Shown piece by piece: positions 41,501-49,743 of a DNA stretch of 64,000 bases (positions within the stretch are counted from its first letter, which is position 1; the number at the start of each line of letters is the position of its first letter). Source of the stretch: Stentor coeruleus. Taxonomy: Eukaryota; Ciliophora; Heterotrichea; Heterotrichida; Stentoridae. The notes under the pieces were generated by a model. The model saw only the letters and a list, made by a program, of their open reading frames with translations. It did not search any database and had not been told where the DNA came from. The position numbers and the translations under genes are program-made. The stretch spans positions 1 to 64,000 of the forward strand of contig MPUH01000123.1 in the NCBI GenBank assembly GCA_001970955.1, in the 5' to 3' direction.

Positions 41501-42393
41501 CAGAATCAAATACTACAAACATTGATTTAAATATTACTGAACCTAATTCTAATTCATCAATTTCTGATACAAATGCAGATATAAATTCAACCAGTCCAGA
41601 AAATAACTCTACTGACTCACAAAATAATACTACAAATATAGATACTAATATAACAAATACAGATACAAATATTACTAATACGAATACTACAGGTACTAAT
41701 ATAACAAATACAGATACTAATATAACAAATACAGATACAAATATAACAAATACAGATACAAATATAACAAATACAGATACAAATATAACAAATACAGATA
41801 CAAACATAACAAATACTGATACAAATACAACAAATACAGATACAAATACAACAAATCCTGATACAAACATAACAAATGCAGATACAAATACAACAAATCC
41901 TGATACAAACATAACAAATACTGATACAAATACAACAAATCCTGATATAAATACAACTAATCCAAATACAACTAATCAAAATACAAATACAACTGAATCT
42001 TTAAATAATAGTACTAATATTGACGCAACTACAAATAATACAGAATCCAGTGGTAACAATTCTTCTACAAACTCATCAAATACCGAAAGCAATAATACAT
42101 CACAAATAGATATAAATAATACAAATACTGAAGTTATTAGCGGTGTTGATTGCCCATTGTTAGATTCTTATACTGACTATTCAATATCATTTATTGAAAT
42201 ATCTGCAACAAATGAAGGTATGGCAAATCTAAAAGTTGATATTGAAATAGAGCCTTTAAATTTTTTGGTATCAGATTATTATAGAGTGAGCTTATATGCT
42301 ATTATATTGATACTTATATGTATTTTAGTTTTAAGAAACTATTGGAGTAAACGGAAAGTTATTGAGGAATCTTTGAAAACTAAACTAGTTTAA
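38533..42393 (+). CDS. large repetitive surface glycoprotein
   Basis: A 1286-residue type I membrane protein. It starts with a signal peptide (MILLLLVYTANA) and a small Cys-rich module (CNSNCLFDCRL to CDCF). An Asp/Lys then Ser/Lys/Thr region follows (about residues 95-330). About 45 heptads of the form GKNTT-D/E-T/A run from about residue 390 to 700. A related G-G/E-NTT set lies at about 775-885, and an NTDTNIT octad set at about 1035-1140. Almost every repeat carries an N-x-T glycosylation sequon. One membrane helix (YAIILILICILVLRNYW) and a short basic tail end the protein. It is probably a heavily N-glycosylated coat or adhesin; function is unknown. The long open frames on the opposite strand are artefacts of the repeats. 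Confidence 0.9.
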   Translation: MILLLLVYTANAVCNSNCLFDCRLTGSNNDCEAKCDCFSTTIKNIYASQTENSNEIIEREILSKLTEDIHPGYLPGNYDESYFEIKIEQLTKKKAKDQDDEDDKDDYDDKNDKDDYDDKKDYDDEKDDDDKKSKKDKNKKDSKGTSDSKKSNSDSTKSSSKNDKGSSKDSKSDTKKSSSDKSTSKDSKSDKSTSKDSKSTSKDDKSSDKSTSKDDKSSNKSSNSTSTEKDSKSTNSKSSNSTSTEKDSKSTNSTSNNTENKNTTNSTTKENESTIKTDSNSKKSEEDTSKSTNKTESTEKDTNQNKTSKQEEVDDHDDDDDDSKENDHCTKNSDDDENDEDDESKSEGESDGKTGNQSKDEEEDFEKADKDGKENNGKNSTEVEDDVEKDKNTTETGKNTTETGKNTTDTGKNITETGKNTTDTGKNTTETGKNTTDTGKNTTDAGKNTTEAGKNTTETGKNTTDSGKNTTDAGKNTTEAGKNTTDTGKNTTDAGKNTTEAGKNTTDIGKNTTDTGKNTTDTGKNTTDTGKNTTEAGKNTTDAGKNTTDTGKNTTDAGKNTTDTNKNATEIDKNTTDTGKNTTEAGKNTTDTGKNTTEEGKNATDTSKNTTDTSKNITDIGKNTTDTGKNTTDTGKNTTDVGKNTTDTGKNITDTGKNTTNTGKNTTDAGKNTTEIEKNTTDTGKNTTNTGGNTTNPEKNTTDTIGNTTDSGTNTTNTGNNTSNPELNTTDIKNITSDTSGNSTATENNTSNIGNTTSDTENNSTDISQNITDTGTNATDIGQNTTNIGGNTTNTGENTTNIWENTTNTGENTTDIWENTTNIGGNTTDTGGNTTNIGENTTDTGGNTTNIGGNTTDTGGNTTDKGGNTTNIGGNTTDIGENAINTTNTEGAPIDPISNGTNTSQNSSDIGKDKTNSENNETSSEIPIINQNQTNNESISNQTTNETTEGDNSNSTDPNPIDNESSSDTNTTTNTNPISNTTTNENVTNPESNTTNIDLNITEPNSNSSISDTNADINSTSPENNSTDSQNNTTNIDTNITNTDTNITNTNTTGTNITNTDTNITNTDTNITNTDTNITNTDTNITNTDTNITNTDTNTTNTDTNTTNPDTNITNADTNTTNPDTNITNTDTNTTNPDINTTNPNTTNQNTNTTESLNNSTNIDATTNNTESSGNNSSTNSSNTESNNTSQIDINNTNTEVISGVDCPLLDSYTDYSISFIEISATNEGMANLKVDIEIEPLNFLVSDYYRVSLYAIILILICILVLRNYWSKRKVIEESLKTKLV
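39700..40640 (+). repeat. 21-bp coding repeat (GKNTTDT heptads)
   Basis: Tandem 21-bp units encode GKNTT followed by two variable residues (mostly Asp/Glu and Thr/Ala). Synonymous changes between units show that many copies have diverged at the DNA level while the sequon is kept. Confidence 0.92.
40860..41190 (+). repeat. coding repeat (GGNTTNI/GENTTDT)
   Basis: A second block of 21-bp units in the same gene, more uniform than the first at the DNA level, which suggests more recent expansion. Confidence 0.88.
41640..41960 (+). repeat. 24-bp coding repeat (NTDTNIT-like)
   Basis: Tandem units of about 24 bp encode Asn-Thr-Asp-Thr-Asn-Ile/Thr-Thr with repeated sequons. Confidence 0.88.
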
Positions 42394-42757
42394 GTAAATA
42401 ATTATACTCTTACATAAAGCTTTTAATCTATATAAAATTCATCATAATCAGTATAAATTATATATATTAAACTATATTATTTCCTATAAAAATCAATCCT
42501 AATCACAAAATTTCATTCTTTCATCACTCAAAACATATTAAAAAACCCTAAAACTATTACTTTATTTTTTAAACCCATAAAAAATGCAATACTTGATACA
42601 AGTTATTAGTAAGTCTTACCAAAAACACTGGTAGTATATTATATTACTCACTTCTAGATATATTAATGTTAGTATATAAAATGATTTTAAAGCCGAATTT
42701 TGCTGTGAGAACTTTGACCCTTTTCTAACATTTTTCTATTTTTGTTACTTGATGAGT
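42394..42757. other. non-coding spacer
   Basis: C-rich and G-poor on the plus strand between about 42480 and 42560, although it follows a plus-strand gene. That is the pattern expected downstream of a minus-strand gene, and may be a trace of the decayed minus frame to the right. Confidence 0.4.
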
Positions 42758-43117
42758 TTATAGAGGTCGTGATTTATTTATATATGTTTTGAAAATCCAC
42801 ATTTCTTTACAGAGTTTATTGATTTTGTATTTGATTATTTTGCTTAGTGAGTCGTTTTTGTTATGATTTTTGTAAGGATTGTTAAAGGATTTGATTTTAC
42901 ATGAGAATTGGATATTTTTCTTTTTTTCTTCACTTATTTTATGCATTTGATCGAAAATTTTCGTTTTTATTTTATCTAGATCTTAATCAAGTTCTTCTAG
43001 TCAAGATCAATACACTTCACTTATTTTTGATACTAAAAATCCTTTTATGATACTTATTGACTTGAAAGCATTTTCAATTCCATATCTTCAAGCATTAATT
43101 TGATCTAAGAAATCTCT
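42758..43117 (-). pseudogene. decayed coding frame
   Basis: One minus-strand frame of 120 codons reads as helical, Lys/Glu/Ile-rich protein throughout (for example DLDKIKTKIFDQMHKISEE) but carries four internal stops (three TGA and one TAA) in its upstream half. The last 62 codons are open. No family was recognised and no 15- or 16-nt intron removes the stops. The stops would arise from TGG or CAA by single transitions, as expected for a decaying gene in AT-biased DNA. The short open part alone could still be expressed, but there is no sign of that. Confidence 0.35.
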
Positions 43118-43301
43118 TTATTTATATACTCCACAAAACCAGAGTAGCTGTTCTTTTCGTTTGTGCGATTTTTGGGAGATAAAGCATTTTCTCTACAAAT
43201 ACCCAAAAAACCTCATCAAATTTTTATTAACACCTTCATTACCATAATACAATATGAACAACGAATATGAAATCCACCAATAAACAATTAGAACCGATAT
43301 C

Positions 43302-44480
43302 ATGGATGCAATTTCAGAGCCTCTAGTCAACAATCGTGAAAATATCTTATCCCGTCTAATAAAATTCTGCACAGGTTGCTGCATAAGAGACCATTCTCCT
43401 CCTCCAGACCCTGAAAACAACCAATATCTCGAACTAAAAAACTTTAAACCTCCTCAAGATATTATCCCAATACAAACAACATCTCCAATCCTAAGTATCA
43501 TAGACCCAACAATATCAATCAAAAAGAAAAAATCTAAGAAAAAAGGTTTACCCGTAGTAAATTCTCTAATAGAAGGTTATCAAGTTATAGGAAATGGTAA
43601 AGAAACAGTCATAGCAATAATGTCAAAAACCCAAGTCGAGTTTAATAAAACAACATTTAGATCTGATATAAAAAAAAAACCTGATTATGTTCCTTTAAAA
43701 TATTGGAATCAAAGGTATAGCATTTTTTCTAAATATGATGAAGGGATTCAATTAGATGAAGAAAGCTGGTATAGTGTCACTCATGAATGTATAGCAAAAT
43801 GTATAGCCGATAAGCTTAAGAACTACACAGTCATGGACGGCTTTGCTGGAGCAGGGGGTAACATAATCCAGTTTGCAATGAATGGTCCGACATTAGCTTT
43901 AGAAATTGACCAGTCACATATAGATATGCTAAAAAATAATGCTGAGATATATGGAGTGATATCAAATATAAAATTCATCAAAGGAGATTTTTTAGTTGAT
44001 GCTAAATCTGAAGCACCTTTAGAAGTGATTTTTATGTCTCCACCATGGGGTGGTCCTGATTATGTGAAATCAAAAAAATATGATTTATTTACAACGATAA
44101 CCCCGGATATAACAAAAATAATGCAAGTGTGTAATGATGTGACTAAAAATGTTGTTTTGTATTTACCAAGAACTGCACATCCAGCACAAATTGTTCAGTT
44201 ATTTAAATATATGCCGAATATTGAAAGGAAAATTGAGTTTGAACTTTTTTGTGTTGGGAGTAAAGTTAAGACAATATGCTGTTATATGGGAGAAATGAAT
44301 AAAATATCAAGCGAACAGGTTTCTAAGAGTATTTTAGATAAGATGATTAAAATACCAAAGTATTTACCTAAAGATAGAGAAGGGGCGGAAGATGCGTTTG
44401 CTAAGGAAATTGAAGAGATTGGGTTGAATCAAGCGATAAATCATGCGTATTCTGCTAAAAGGCATCCTCGTAACAAATAA
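43302..44480 (+). CDS. TGS1: trimethylguanosine synthase
   Basis: A 392-residue protein whose C-terminal 260 residues form the TGS1 methyltransferase. It has KYWNQRYSIFSKYDEGIQLD, the SAM motif MDGFAGAGGNIIQFA, LALEID, and the catalytic SPPWGGPDY (residues 246-254). TGS1 converts the m7G cap of snRNAs and snoRNAs to trimethylguanosine in the nucleus and nucleolus. The first 110 residues are poorly conserved and basic in the middle (KKKKSKKKG), a possible nuclear signal. The motif set is complete and the catalytic Trp is present. Confidence 0.95.
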   Translation: MDAISEPLVNNRENILSRLIKFCTGCCIRDHSPPPDPENNQYLELKNFKPPQDIIPIQTTSPILSIIDPTISIKKKKSKKKGLPVVNSLIEGYQVIGNGKETVIAIMSKTQVEFNKTTFRSDIKKKPDYVPLKYWNQRYSIFSKYDEGIQLDEESWYSVTHECIAKCIADKLKNYTVMDGFAGAGGNIIQFAMNGPTLALEIDQSHIDMLKNNAEIYGVISNIKFIKGDFLVDAKSEAPLEVIFMSPPWGGPDYVKSKKYDLFTTITPDITKIMQVCNDVTKNVVLYLPRTAHPAQIVQLFKYMPNIERKIEFELFCVGSKVKTICCYMGEMNKISSEQVSKSILDKMIKIPKYLPKDREGAEDAFAKEIEEIGLNQAINHAYSAKRHPRNK

Positions 44481-44585
44481 TTTAAGCATTGGTTTGGGAT
44501 TTTGTGTGGAAAATGAACTTTTGGGTTATGAAAAAAAATTTTTTTATGGATTTAGAGGAAGTGTAGTTTAAATGATTATTTATAC

Positions 44586-45506
44586 TTAACCGAACCTTTT
44601 TGATGTGATTTCTTTGAGAGATAAGAGAAGGTCTTGTTGTGTTGACCTTTCTGATGATAGTTGATTGTATTGGTCAGCCCAGTCTTTGCAGAGAATCCCG
44701 ATGTTTCTAAGAAGGTTTTGGCTACGAAGCTCAAGGTCGCTAGCGATGAATTTCATATTTTCTTGTTTTTTTATACATTCTTCTGTGGTTTGGATATGCT
44801 CATTTTGTTGTACCTCACTATCTTCATAGCTGTTTACAAGTTGTGATGCTAGTTCGAATATACGCTTATAGTGATAGTCAATATCGTTAATTGCTGAAGC
44901 TCGTTCTTCATGAGCTTCTTCAACTGCAGTTTTCAAACTTTTCATCCTCTGCTCAAAAATTTCTGTTGTACTTTGTTCTAAAAACTCAGTAATTTCCCCT
45001 ACTAACTCAGTATTTGTTGTACTCAAAGCTTCACTAGCAATTTGTAAGAATTCTTGTTTATCATCTGAAACTAAATTTTGTTGAGTTAAAAAAGATAAAT
45101 ACTCATATTGTGATAATTTTTTAGATGAATATCCTTTTTCTAAACCTTGTAGAGCTTTAAGTTGAGACTCAAAACTTTCGATAAAAGATTTTTCGTTTTT
45201 AACAGTGAGGATTTTTGCTTTTCTATGATGTTTTTCACTTTCACATACATCATGCTCAACAACAGCTCTTGAATATGCATATTTTGCATCAGAAAGCTCA
45301 GTTTCTCTATATTTTATTTCATATTTGCATTGTTTTAGTTGGTTTTGGAAGGTTAAATCATGAGATTTTTGTTCTTCGAATAAGGATTGGACCATAGAAT
45401 CTATTGTTTCTAATGCTTGAGATAGGGATGATGAAGAAGGTTTATTAGAGATCCCAAGTGAATATCGGAGGATTGTGATGAGTAAGATTTGAGTTGAGAT
45501 CCACAT
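44586..45506 (-). CDS. secretory coiled-coil protein
   Basis: A 306-residue protein with a signal peptide (residues 1-19, ILLITILRYSLG) followed by almost continuous coiled coil. It has scattered Cys at about 60, 89, 249 and 279, and no membrane anchor. This layout resembles ciliate granule core proteins (Paramecium trichocyst matrix proteins, Tetrahymena Grl). Stentor has cortical granules that could hold such a protein. The family link rests on architecture, not on a diagnostic motif, so an unrelated secreted coiled-coil protein remains possible. Confidence 0.7.
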   Translation of the reverse strand: MWISTQILLITILRYSLGISNKPSSSSLSQALETIDSMVQSLFEEQKSHDLTFQNQLKQCKYEIKYRETELSDAKYAYSRAVVEHDVCESEKHHRKAKILTVKNEKSFIESFESQLKALQGLEKGYSSKKLSQYEYLSFLTQQNLVSDDKQEFLQIASEALSTTNTELVGEITEFLEQSTTEIFEQRMKSLKTAVEEAHEERASAINDIDYHYKRIFELASQLVNSYEDSEVQQNEHIQTTEECIKKQENMKFIASDLELRSQNLLRNIGILCKDWADQYNQLSSERSTQQDLLLSLKEITSKRFG

Positions 45507-45802
45507 TTGAAATTTTATCAGTTAGAAATATGGATTGGAAGTTTGAAAATGGGAGGAAAATAAGGATTTAGTGATATGAAAAGGAGATTCAGATAAAGAG
45601 AGAAGATGTTTTTTTGGGTATGGAATAGGATTAGGGTATTATAATTGGGTTTGTGTTGTGATTTTATATGTTGGAATAGGAGGTTTTTATAGAAAAAAAC
45701 ACAAACTATATAATAAAATCCAAAAACACTCCACATTTTATCATCCAAAATCCTCTTCCTCTATAAAAAAAACCAAACTTACCTAATATTTTCCTAAACT
45801 AT

Positions 45803-47401
45803 TTATTCTGATAAAAGACTAAGTGCTTCAGGGTTATTAATCCAAGCTTTTCTCAATACCTCAACAGCTTCCTTAACTTTCTGAACAATTTCAATTGGGT
45901 TCTTAAGTAATCTTACCAAAGCATCAATATCAATTTCTAATAACATCCCTGTAATTTTCCCAGCAATTTTCTTATTAGAGTTTTCTAATACAAGAGGATA
46001 AAGATTTTCTCCTAATATTCTTTTTTGGACCTCAGGCTTAGACTCATAAAACCCTTGAGTTTCAAAAGGTAATTTTACTGGTTCAGCTGCTTTCATAGGT
46101 ACTAAAGGCATAGGTTCACCTCTAAACTTGCCACGTCCTGGTGTTCCTCTAGCCATCATTTGTGGGTAAATCATCCCATACTGCATCATCTGCGAGTGCA
46201 TTTTTTTCATCTTCAACACATTTAAATCCCTTATCAGTTCTTCTTTAGGTTTCCACAAATGCACAAACAACGTTTTTTCTTCAATTTTCTTATTCTTCAG
46301 CCCAGTCATAGCTAAAGCTGCACTTTCTGGTGTTGCGAAACACACAAACCCTGAGCCTTTTGACAATAACTCTTGTTTCGCCACATTATTATGATAAACA
46401 ATATTCTCTGTTTTCAGTATTTTCACACTTGTTATACTCCCATAATCCATACATATTTCCTTAAGCTGATTTTCAGTTAACATTAAAGGTAATCCTTTAA
46501 TAAAAAGATTCCTTCTTTTCCATTCATCAACTTTTTTCCTATAATCCTGAATGAGTTTTGCTTTACGTGCTGATCTACTTTGATGTGGGGCAATATACCA
46601 TAATATCCCATGTTCAGTTTTATTGTTTAATAAACTTATGACTTTTTGAGCATCTTCAGAGTTCTTATAGCATACATAAGCAAAATATCGATCATATCCT
46701 TTAAAATCTTTTGTATGCATAACAGCATGTGATGTAATTTCTCCATATTGAGTAAAAATAATACGTAATGATTCACTTGTCATATTTTCCCCAAATCCTC
46801 TTATGTAAAGATTATTTTTCCATTGTAAGTTTTCTCTTTGTCCTGCAGGGATAAATTTCTGCACTGTAGCTTTAGTTCCTAGTATATCTACTTTTCCTAA
46901 TGCTATAACTTTTTGTGCCTGGTCTTTTTTCTCGAATTGCACATAACCATAACGATTTGACTTGAGTTCTTTATCATTTGTTGAAGATTTTAATTCATCT
47001 TGGGTTCGAGAACTATATGAGACTTTTGATGATAATATTGGACCAAAATTACTGAAAACTTCATCAAGATCTTTAGCTGTTGCATTTTCTGGAAGGTCAC
47101 TGATAAAAAGATTAGCTTCTGGGTCTCTTTCACGGCTGTATTTTGCTACTCTTAGATAGCTACCTTTGAGTAAAGTGCCATTAAGAGCTTTACGGCCTTC
47201 AGAGGCTTGTTGAACTTGAGCAAATGTTATAAAAGCAATACCGAGTGACTCTTTGGTTTGGAAATGCCTGAGAATTCTTATGTAAATGACTTCTCCATGT
47301 CTTGATGCTAGTGAATATAAGTCAGCTTCTACGACTGATGGAGAGAGATCGCCGATAAAAAGTTGTGTGTCTGGGTTTGAGGGCTTTCCTTGGAAGTTCA
47401 T
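45803..47401 (-). CDS. PABP: poly(A)-binding protein
   Basis: A 532-residue protein with four RRM domains and a C-terminal MLLE (PABC) domain. RRM1 (about 14-85) has LFIGDLSPSV and LGIAFITF. RRM2 (about 96-190) has LFISDLPENA and YGYVQF. RRM3 (about 197-275) has LYIRGFGENM and YFAYVCY. RRM4 (about 297-385) has LFIKGLPLML and GSGFVCF. The MLLE domain (about 462-528) reads LGENLYPLVLE and KITGMLLEID, the peptide-binding core. The linker is shorter than in animal PABPC. It binds mRNA poly(A) tails and recruits translation and decay factors. Confidence 0.96.
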   Translation of the reverse strand: MNFQGKPSNPDTQLFIGDLSPSVVEADLYSLASRHGEVIYIRILRHFQTKESLGIAFITFAQVQQASEGRKALNGTLLKGSYLRVAKYSRERDPEANLFISDLPENATAKDLDEVFSNFGPILSSKVSYSSRTQDELKSSTNDKELKSNRYGYVQFEKKDQAQKVIALGKVDILGTKATVQKFIPAGQRENLQWKNNLYIRGFGENMTSESLRIIFTQYGEITSHAVMHTKDFKGYDRYFAYVCYKNSEDAQKVISLLNNKTEHGILWYIAPHQSRSARKAKLIQDYRKKVDEWKRRNLFIKGLPLMLTENQLKEICMDYGSITSVKILKTENIVYHNNVAKQELLSKGSGFVCFATPESAALAMTGLKNKKIEEKTLFVHLWKPKEELIRDLNVLKMKKMHSQMMQYGMIYPQMMARGTPGRGKFRGEPMPLVPMKAAEPVKLPFETQGFYESKPEVQKRILGENLYPLVLENSNKKIAGKITGMLLEIDIDALVRLLKNPIEIVQKVKEAVEVLRKAWINNPEALSLLSE

Positions 47402-47943
47402 CTCGGTTTATTAATATTATGGCCATTAATTCAAAGGTTTTAGAGGATGGGCTTTTGTTTGTGGGATTAATGGGGGGATGATAAAAGTGAAATGATAGGG
47501 AAATAAGGATGTTTGAGGGGTTTGAGTTTTTTTTTGAGATGGAAGATGAGAAAGGGTTTAAGGGTTTTGTTTAGATCAGAAGTTTTTTGGTAATTTTGTG
47601 TTGGAAGTTGGAGTTTGTAGTTGAAAAAGGTCGAAGTTTTTTTGTTTTGTGGTGGATTTTGGGGTTTGTAGTTGAAAAAGGTCGAAGTTTTTTTGTGAGG
47701 TGGATTTTAGGGTGGAAAAAATTGAAGATTATGTGGTGGGTATATGTTTGAAATATTATATGAAGTATGGATAATTAGGGTTTTTTTGAGGTATTTGATT
47801 ACTTCGTGGTATTATTAATAATTATATAGTAGCATACCTTAAAAGTTGAAAATAAAAAACATGATAATAATGATTTAATGATAAAAATAAATCTAACTCA
47901 AAAAGATAATAATTTTATCACATTGCATCATTTTTAGTAATAA
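47402..47943. other. divergent promoter region
   Basis: G-rich on the plus strand (C-rich for the minus-strand PABP) up to about 47780, then AT-rich with some C before the decarboxylase start. It contains a 51-bp repeat unit in two partial copies. Confidence 0.5.
47613..47715. repeat. 51-bp tandem duplication, partial
   Basis: Units starting at 47613 and 47664 share an exact 32-bp core and a following GTGGATTTT-type segment. They lie upstream of the PABP gene. Confidence 0.75.
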
Positions 47944-49353
47944 ATGTTGCGAAAACTCTCCAGGAAATTAGCAAACATGCCTCAAAAAGAGATTCAAGAA
48001 AATCTCAACAATACAAAAGAACTACTCGATTCTATTTCAAAATACTTCGAGTCTTTATCTTCAATCAACGTTAAACCAACGAAATCTCCAGTCCCACTTC
48101 CAAAAGATCTTCCAATAATCCCAATACCTTTTAATCAAATTCTAAACACTATAGAAACTTCAATATACCCTAACAACCTTCATTGGCTTCATCCAATGTT
48201 TTTTGGATACTTTCCAGCTTCAACTTCATGGCCATCTATTCAAGGTTCATTAGTCTCAAAAGCTTTAAGTAGTGTAGCTTTTACAACAAGTTCATGTCCA
48301 ATATCGACTGAAATTGAAAAATTAGTATCAAATTGGCTTGGACAAATGCTTAATCTACCAAATCAATTCATTTATGGTAAAGGTGAAGGAGGGGGGTTAA
48401 CATATGGAAGTGCATCAGAAGCTGTATTAACAGCTATGGCTTGTGCAAGGCTTAAGAAAAACACTGTTAATCCTGTTGCTTATACTTCAAATCAAAGTCA
48501 TTTTTCTATTATAAAAGCTGCTAAGGTACTTGGAATACCAATAAGACTGATTCCAGGAGATAGGGATAATAATGGGAATTATCCTTTAGACCCAAAGAAA
48601 TTAGTTAAACAGATTGAAGATGATAAAGAAAAAGGATTTACACCTATTTTTATATGTGGATGTGTTGGGACTACAAATGTTGGAGCTATTGATGACCTTG
48701 AGACTATTGGGAAAATTGCTGAAAAAGAAGACAGTTGGTTTCATATTGACGCAGCTTATGCTGGTAGTTTTGCTATACTACCTGAATTAAGACACATACT
48801 AAATGGTGTTGAGTTAGCCACAACTTTTAACATGAACAGTTCAAAAATGCTCCTTTGTGGCTTTGATTGTTCAAATATGTGGATAAAAGATTCAAGTTTA
48901 TTAACAAATCACTTGACACAGAATGCTGATTATATGAAGAAAAGTAATGTTATTGATTATAAAGATTGGCAAATTCCTCTAGGAAGAAATGTTAAAGGAT
49001 TACCTTTATGGATGGTTATTCAACAATTTGGTGTTGAGGGAATACAAAAATATTTGAGAAACCATATAGAAGCTGGGAAATTGATGGAAAAACTTGTTGA
49101 TGAAGATAAAAGACTTGAGATTATTGCTAGAAGATCTTTTGGACTTGTAGGATTTAGAGTTAAAGGGGAAAATGAATTGACAGATGGTGTTATACAGAGA
49201 CTTGCGGAGAATCAAGAAATATTTTTGTTAGGAAGTAAGAGTGATGGGAGAAGTTTTATAAGGTTTTCACCTGGAAGCAATCCTCCTGATCTTTCTAATG
49301 TTAGAAAAGCATTTGAAATAGTCAAAGGATATTTAGATGAACTGACTAATTAG
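47944..49353 (+). CDS. aromatic-L-amino-acid decarboxylase-like
   Basis: A 469-residue group II PLP-dependent decarboxylase. It has LHWLHPMFFGYFP and FTTSSCPISTEIE (substrate region), GGGLTYGSASEA, SNQSHFSIIKAAKVLG, and WFHIDAAYAGSFAILPE (HxDAAYAG). The PLP Lys is K301, in NMNSSKMLLCGFDCS. These match DOPA/tryptophan/histidine decarboxylases most closely. It would convert an aromatic amino acid to its amine and CO2 in the cytosol; the exact substrate is not determined by the motifs. The length is about that of the animal enzyme and no motif is missing. Confidence 0.92.
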   Translation: MLRKLSRKLANMPQKEIQENLNNTKELLDSISKYFESLSSINVKPTKSPVPLPKDLPIIPIPFNQILNTIETSIYPNNLHWLHPMFFGYFPASTSWPSIQGSLVSKALSSVAFTTSSCPISTEIEKLVSNWLGQMLNLPNQFIYGKGEGGGLTYGSASEAVLTAMACARLKKNTVNPVAYTSNQSHFSIIKAAKVLGIPIRLIPGDRDNNGNYPLDPKKLVKQIEDDKEKGFTPIFICGCVGTTNVGAIDDLETIGKIAEKEDSWFHIDAAYAGSFAILPELRHILNGVELATTFNMNSSKMLLCGFDCSNMWIKDSSLLTNHLTQNADYMKKSNVIDYKDWQIPLGRNVKGLPLWMVIQQFGVEGIQKYLRNHIEAGKLMEKLVDEDKRLEIIARRSFGLVGFRVKGENELTDGVIQRLAENQEIFLLGSKSDGRSFIRFSPGSNPPDLSNVRKAFEIVKGYLDELTN

Positions 49354-49743
49354 GTTAAAAATTTGAAGTAGTTTTTTTTATTTAGGATTAGATTTATATG
49401 TTAAGGTTACTCGATTTTAATGTAATAACATATACTTTAAATATATATCATAGAATAAATATATACCCTATAAAATTATAAATAATTTCATTTAGTATAA
49501 CTTCTAACTCAACCCTACTACAAATCCTGCATTTATTCCAAAAACACAAAATTTATATTCCAATAAGCTTATTCTAAATAAATTACTCATAATAAAAACC
49601 TCACAACAGTTTCTCCCTCCAAATTTAAAAATCCAAAAACTCATAAACCTCTACTTACCCATACAAAATCTTCCCCAAAAAATCATCATGACCACTCATT
49701 ACCAACTATTCAAAATCCTATTTTTAATTTAAATATTATATAT
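49354..49743. other. non-coding spacer
   Basis: G-containing left third, then C-rich and G-poor up to the LRR gene. No gene seen. Confidence 0.5.

Noticed and set aside
40822-41979. Several open minus-strand frames of 79-194 codons, rich in Cys, Ile, Val or Tyr
   Set aside because: They are shadows of the second and third repeat blocks of the glycoprotein gene.
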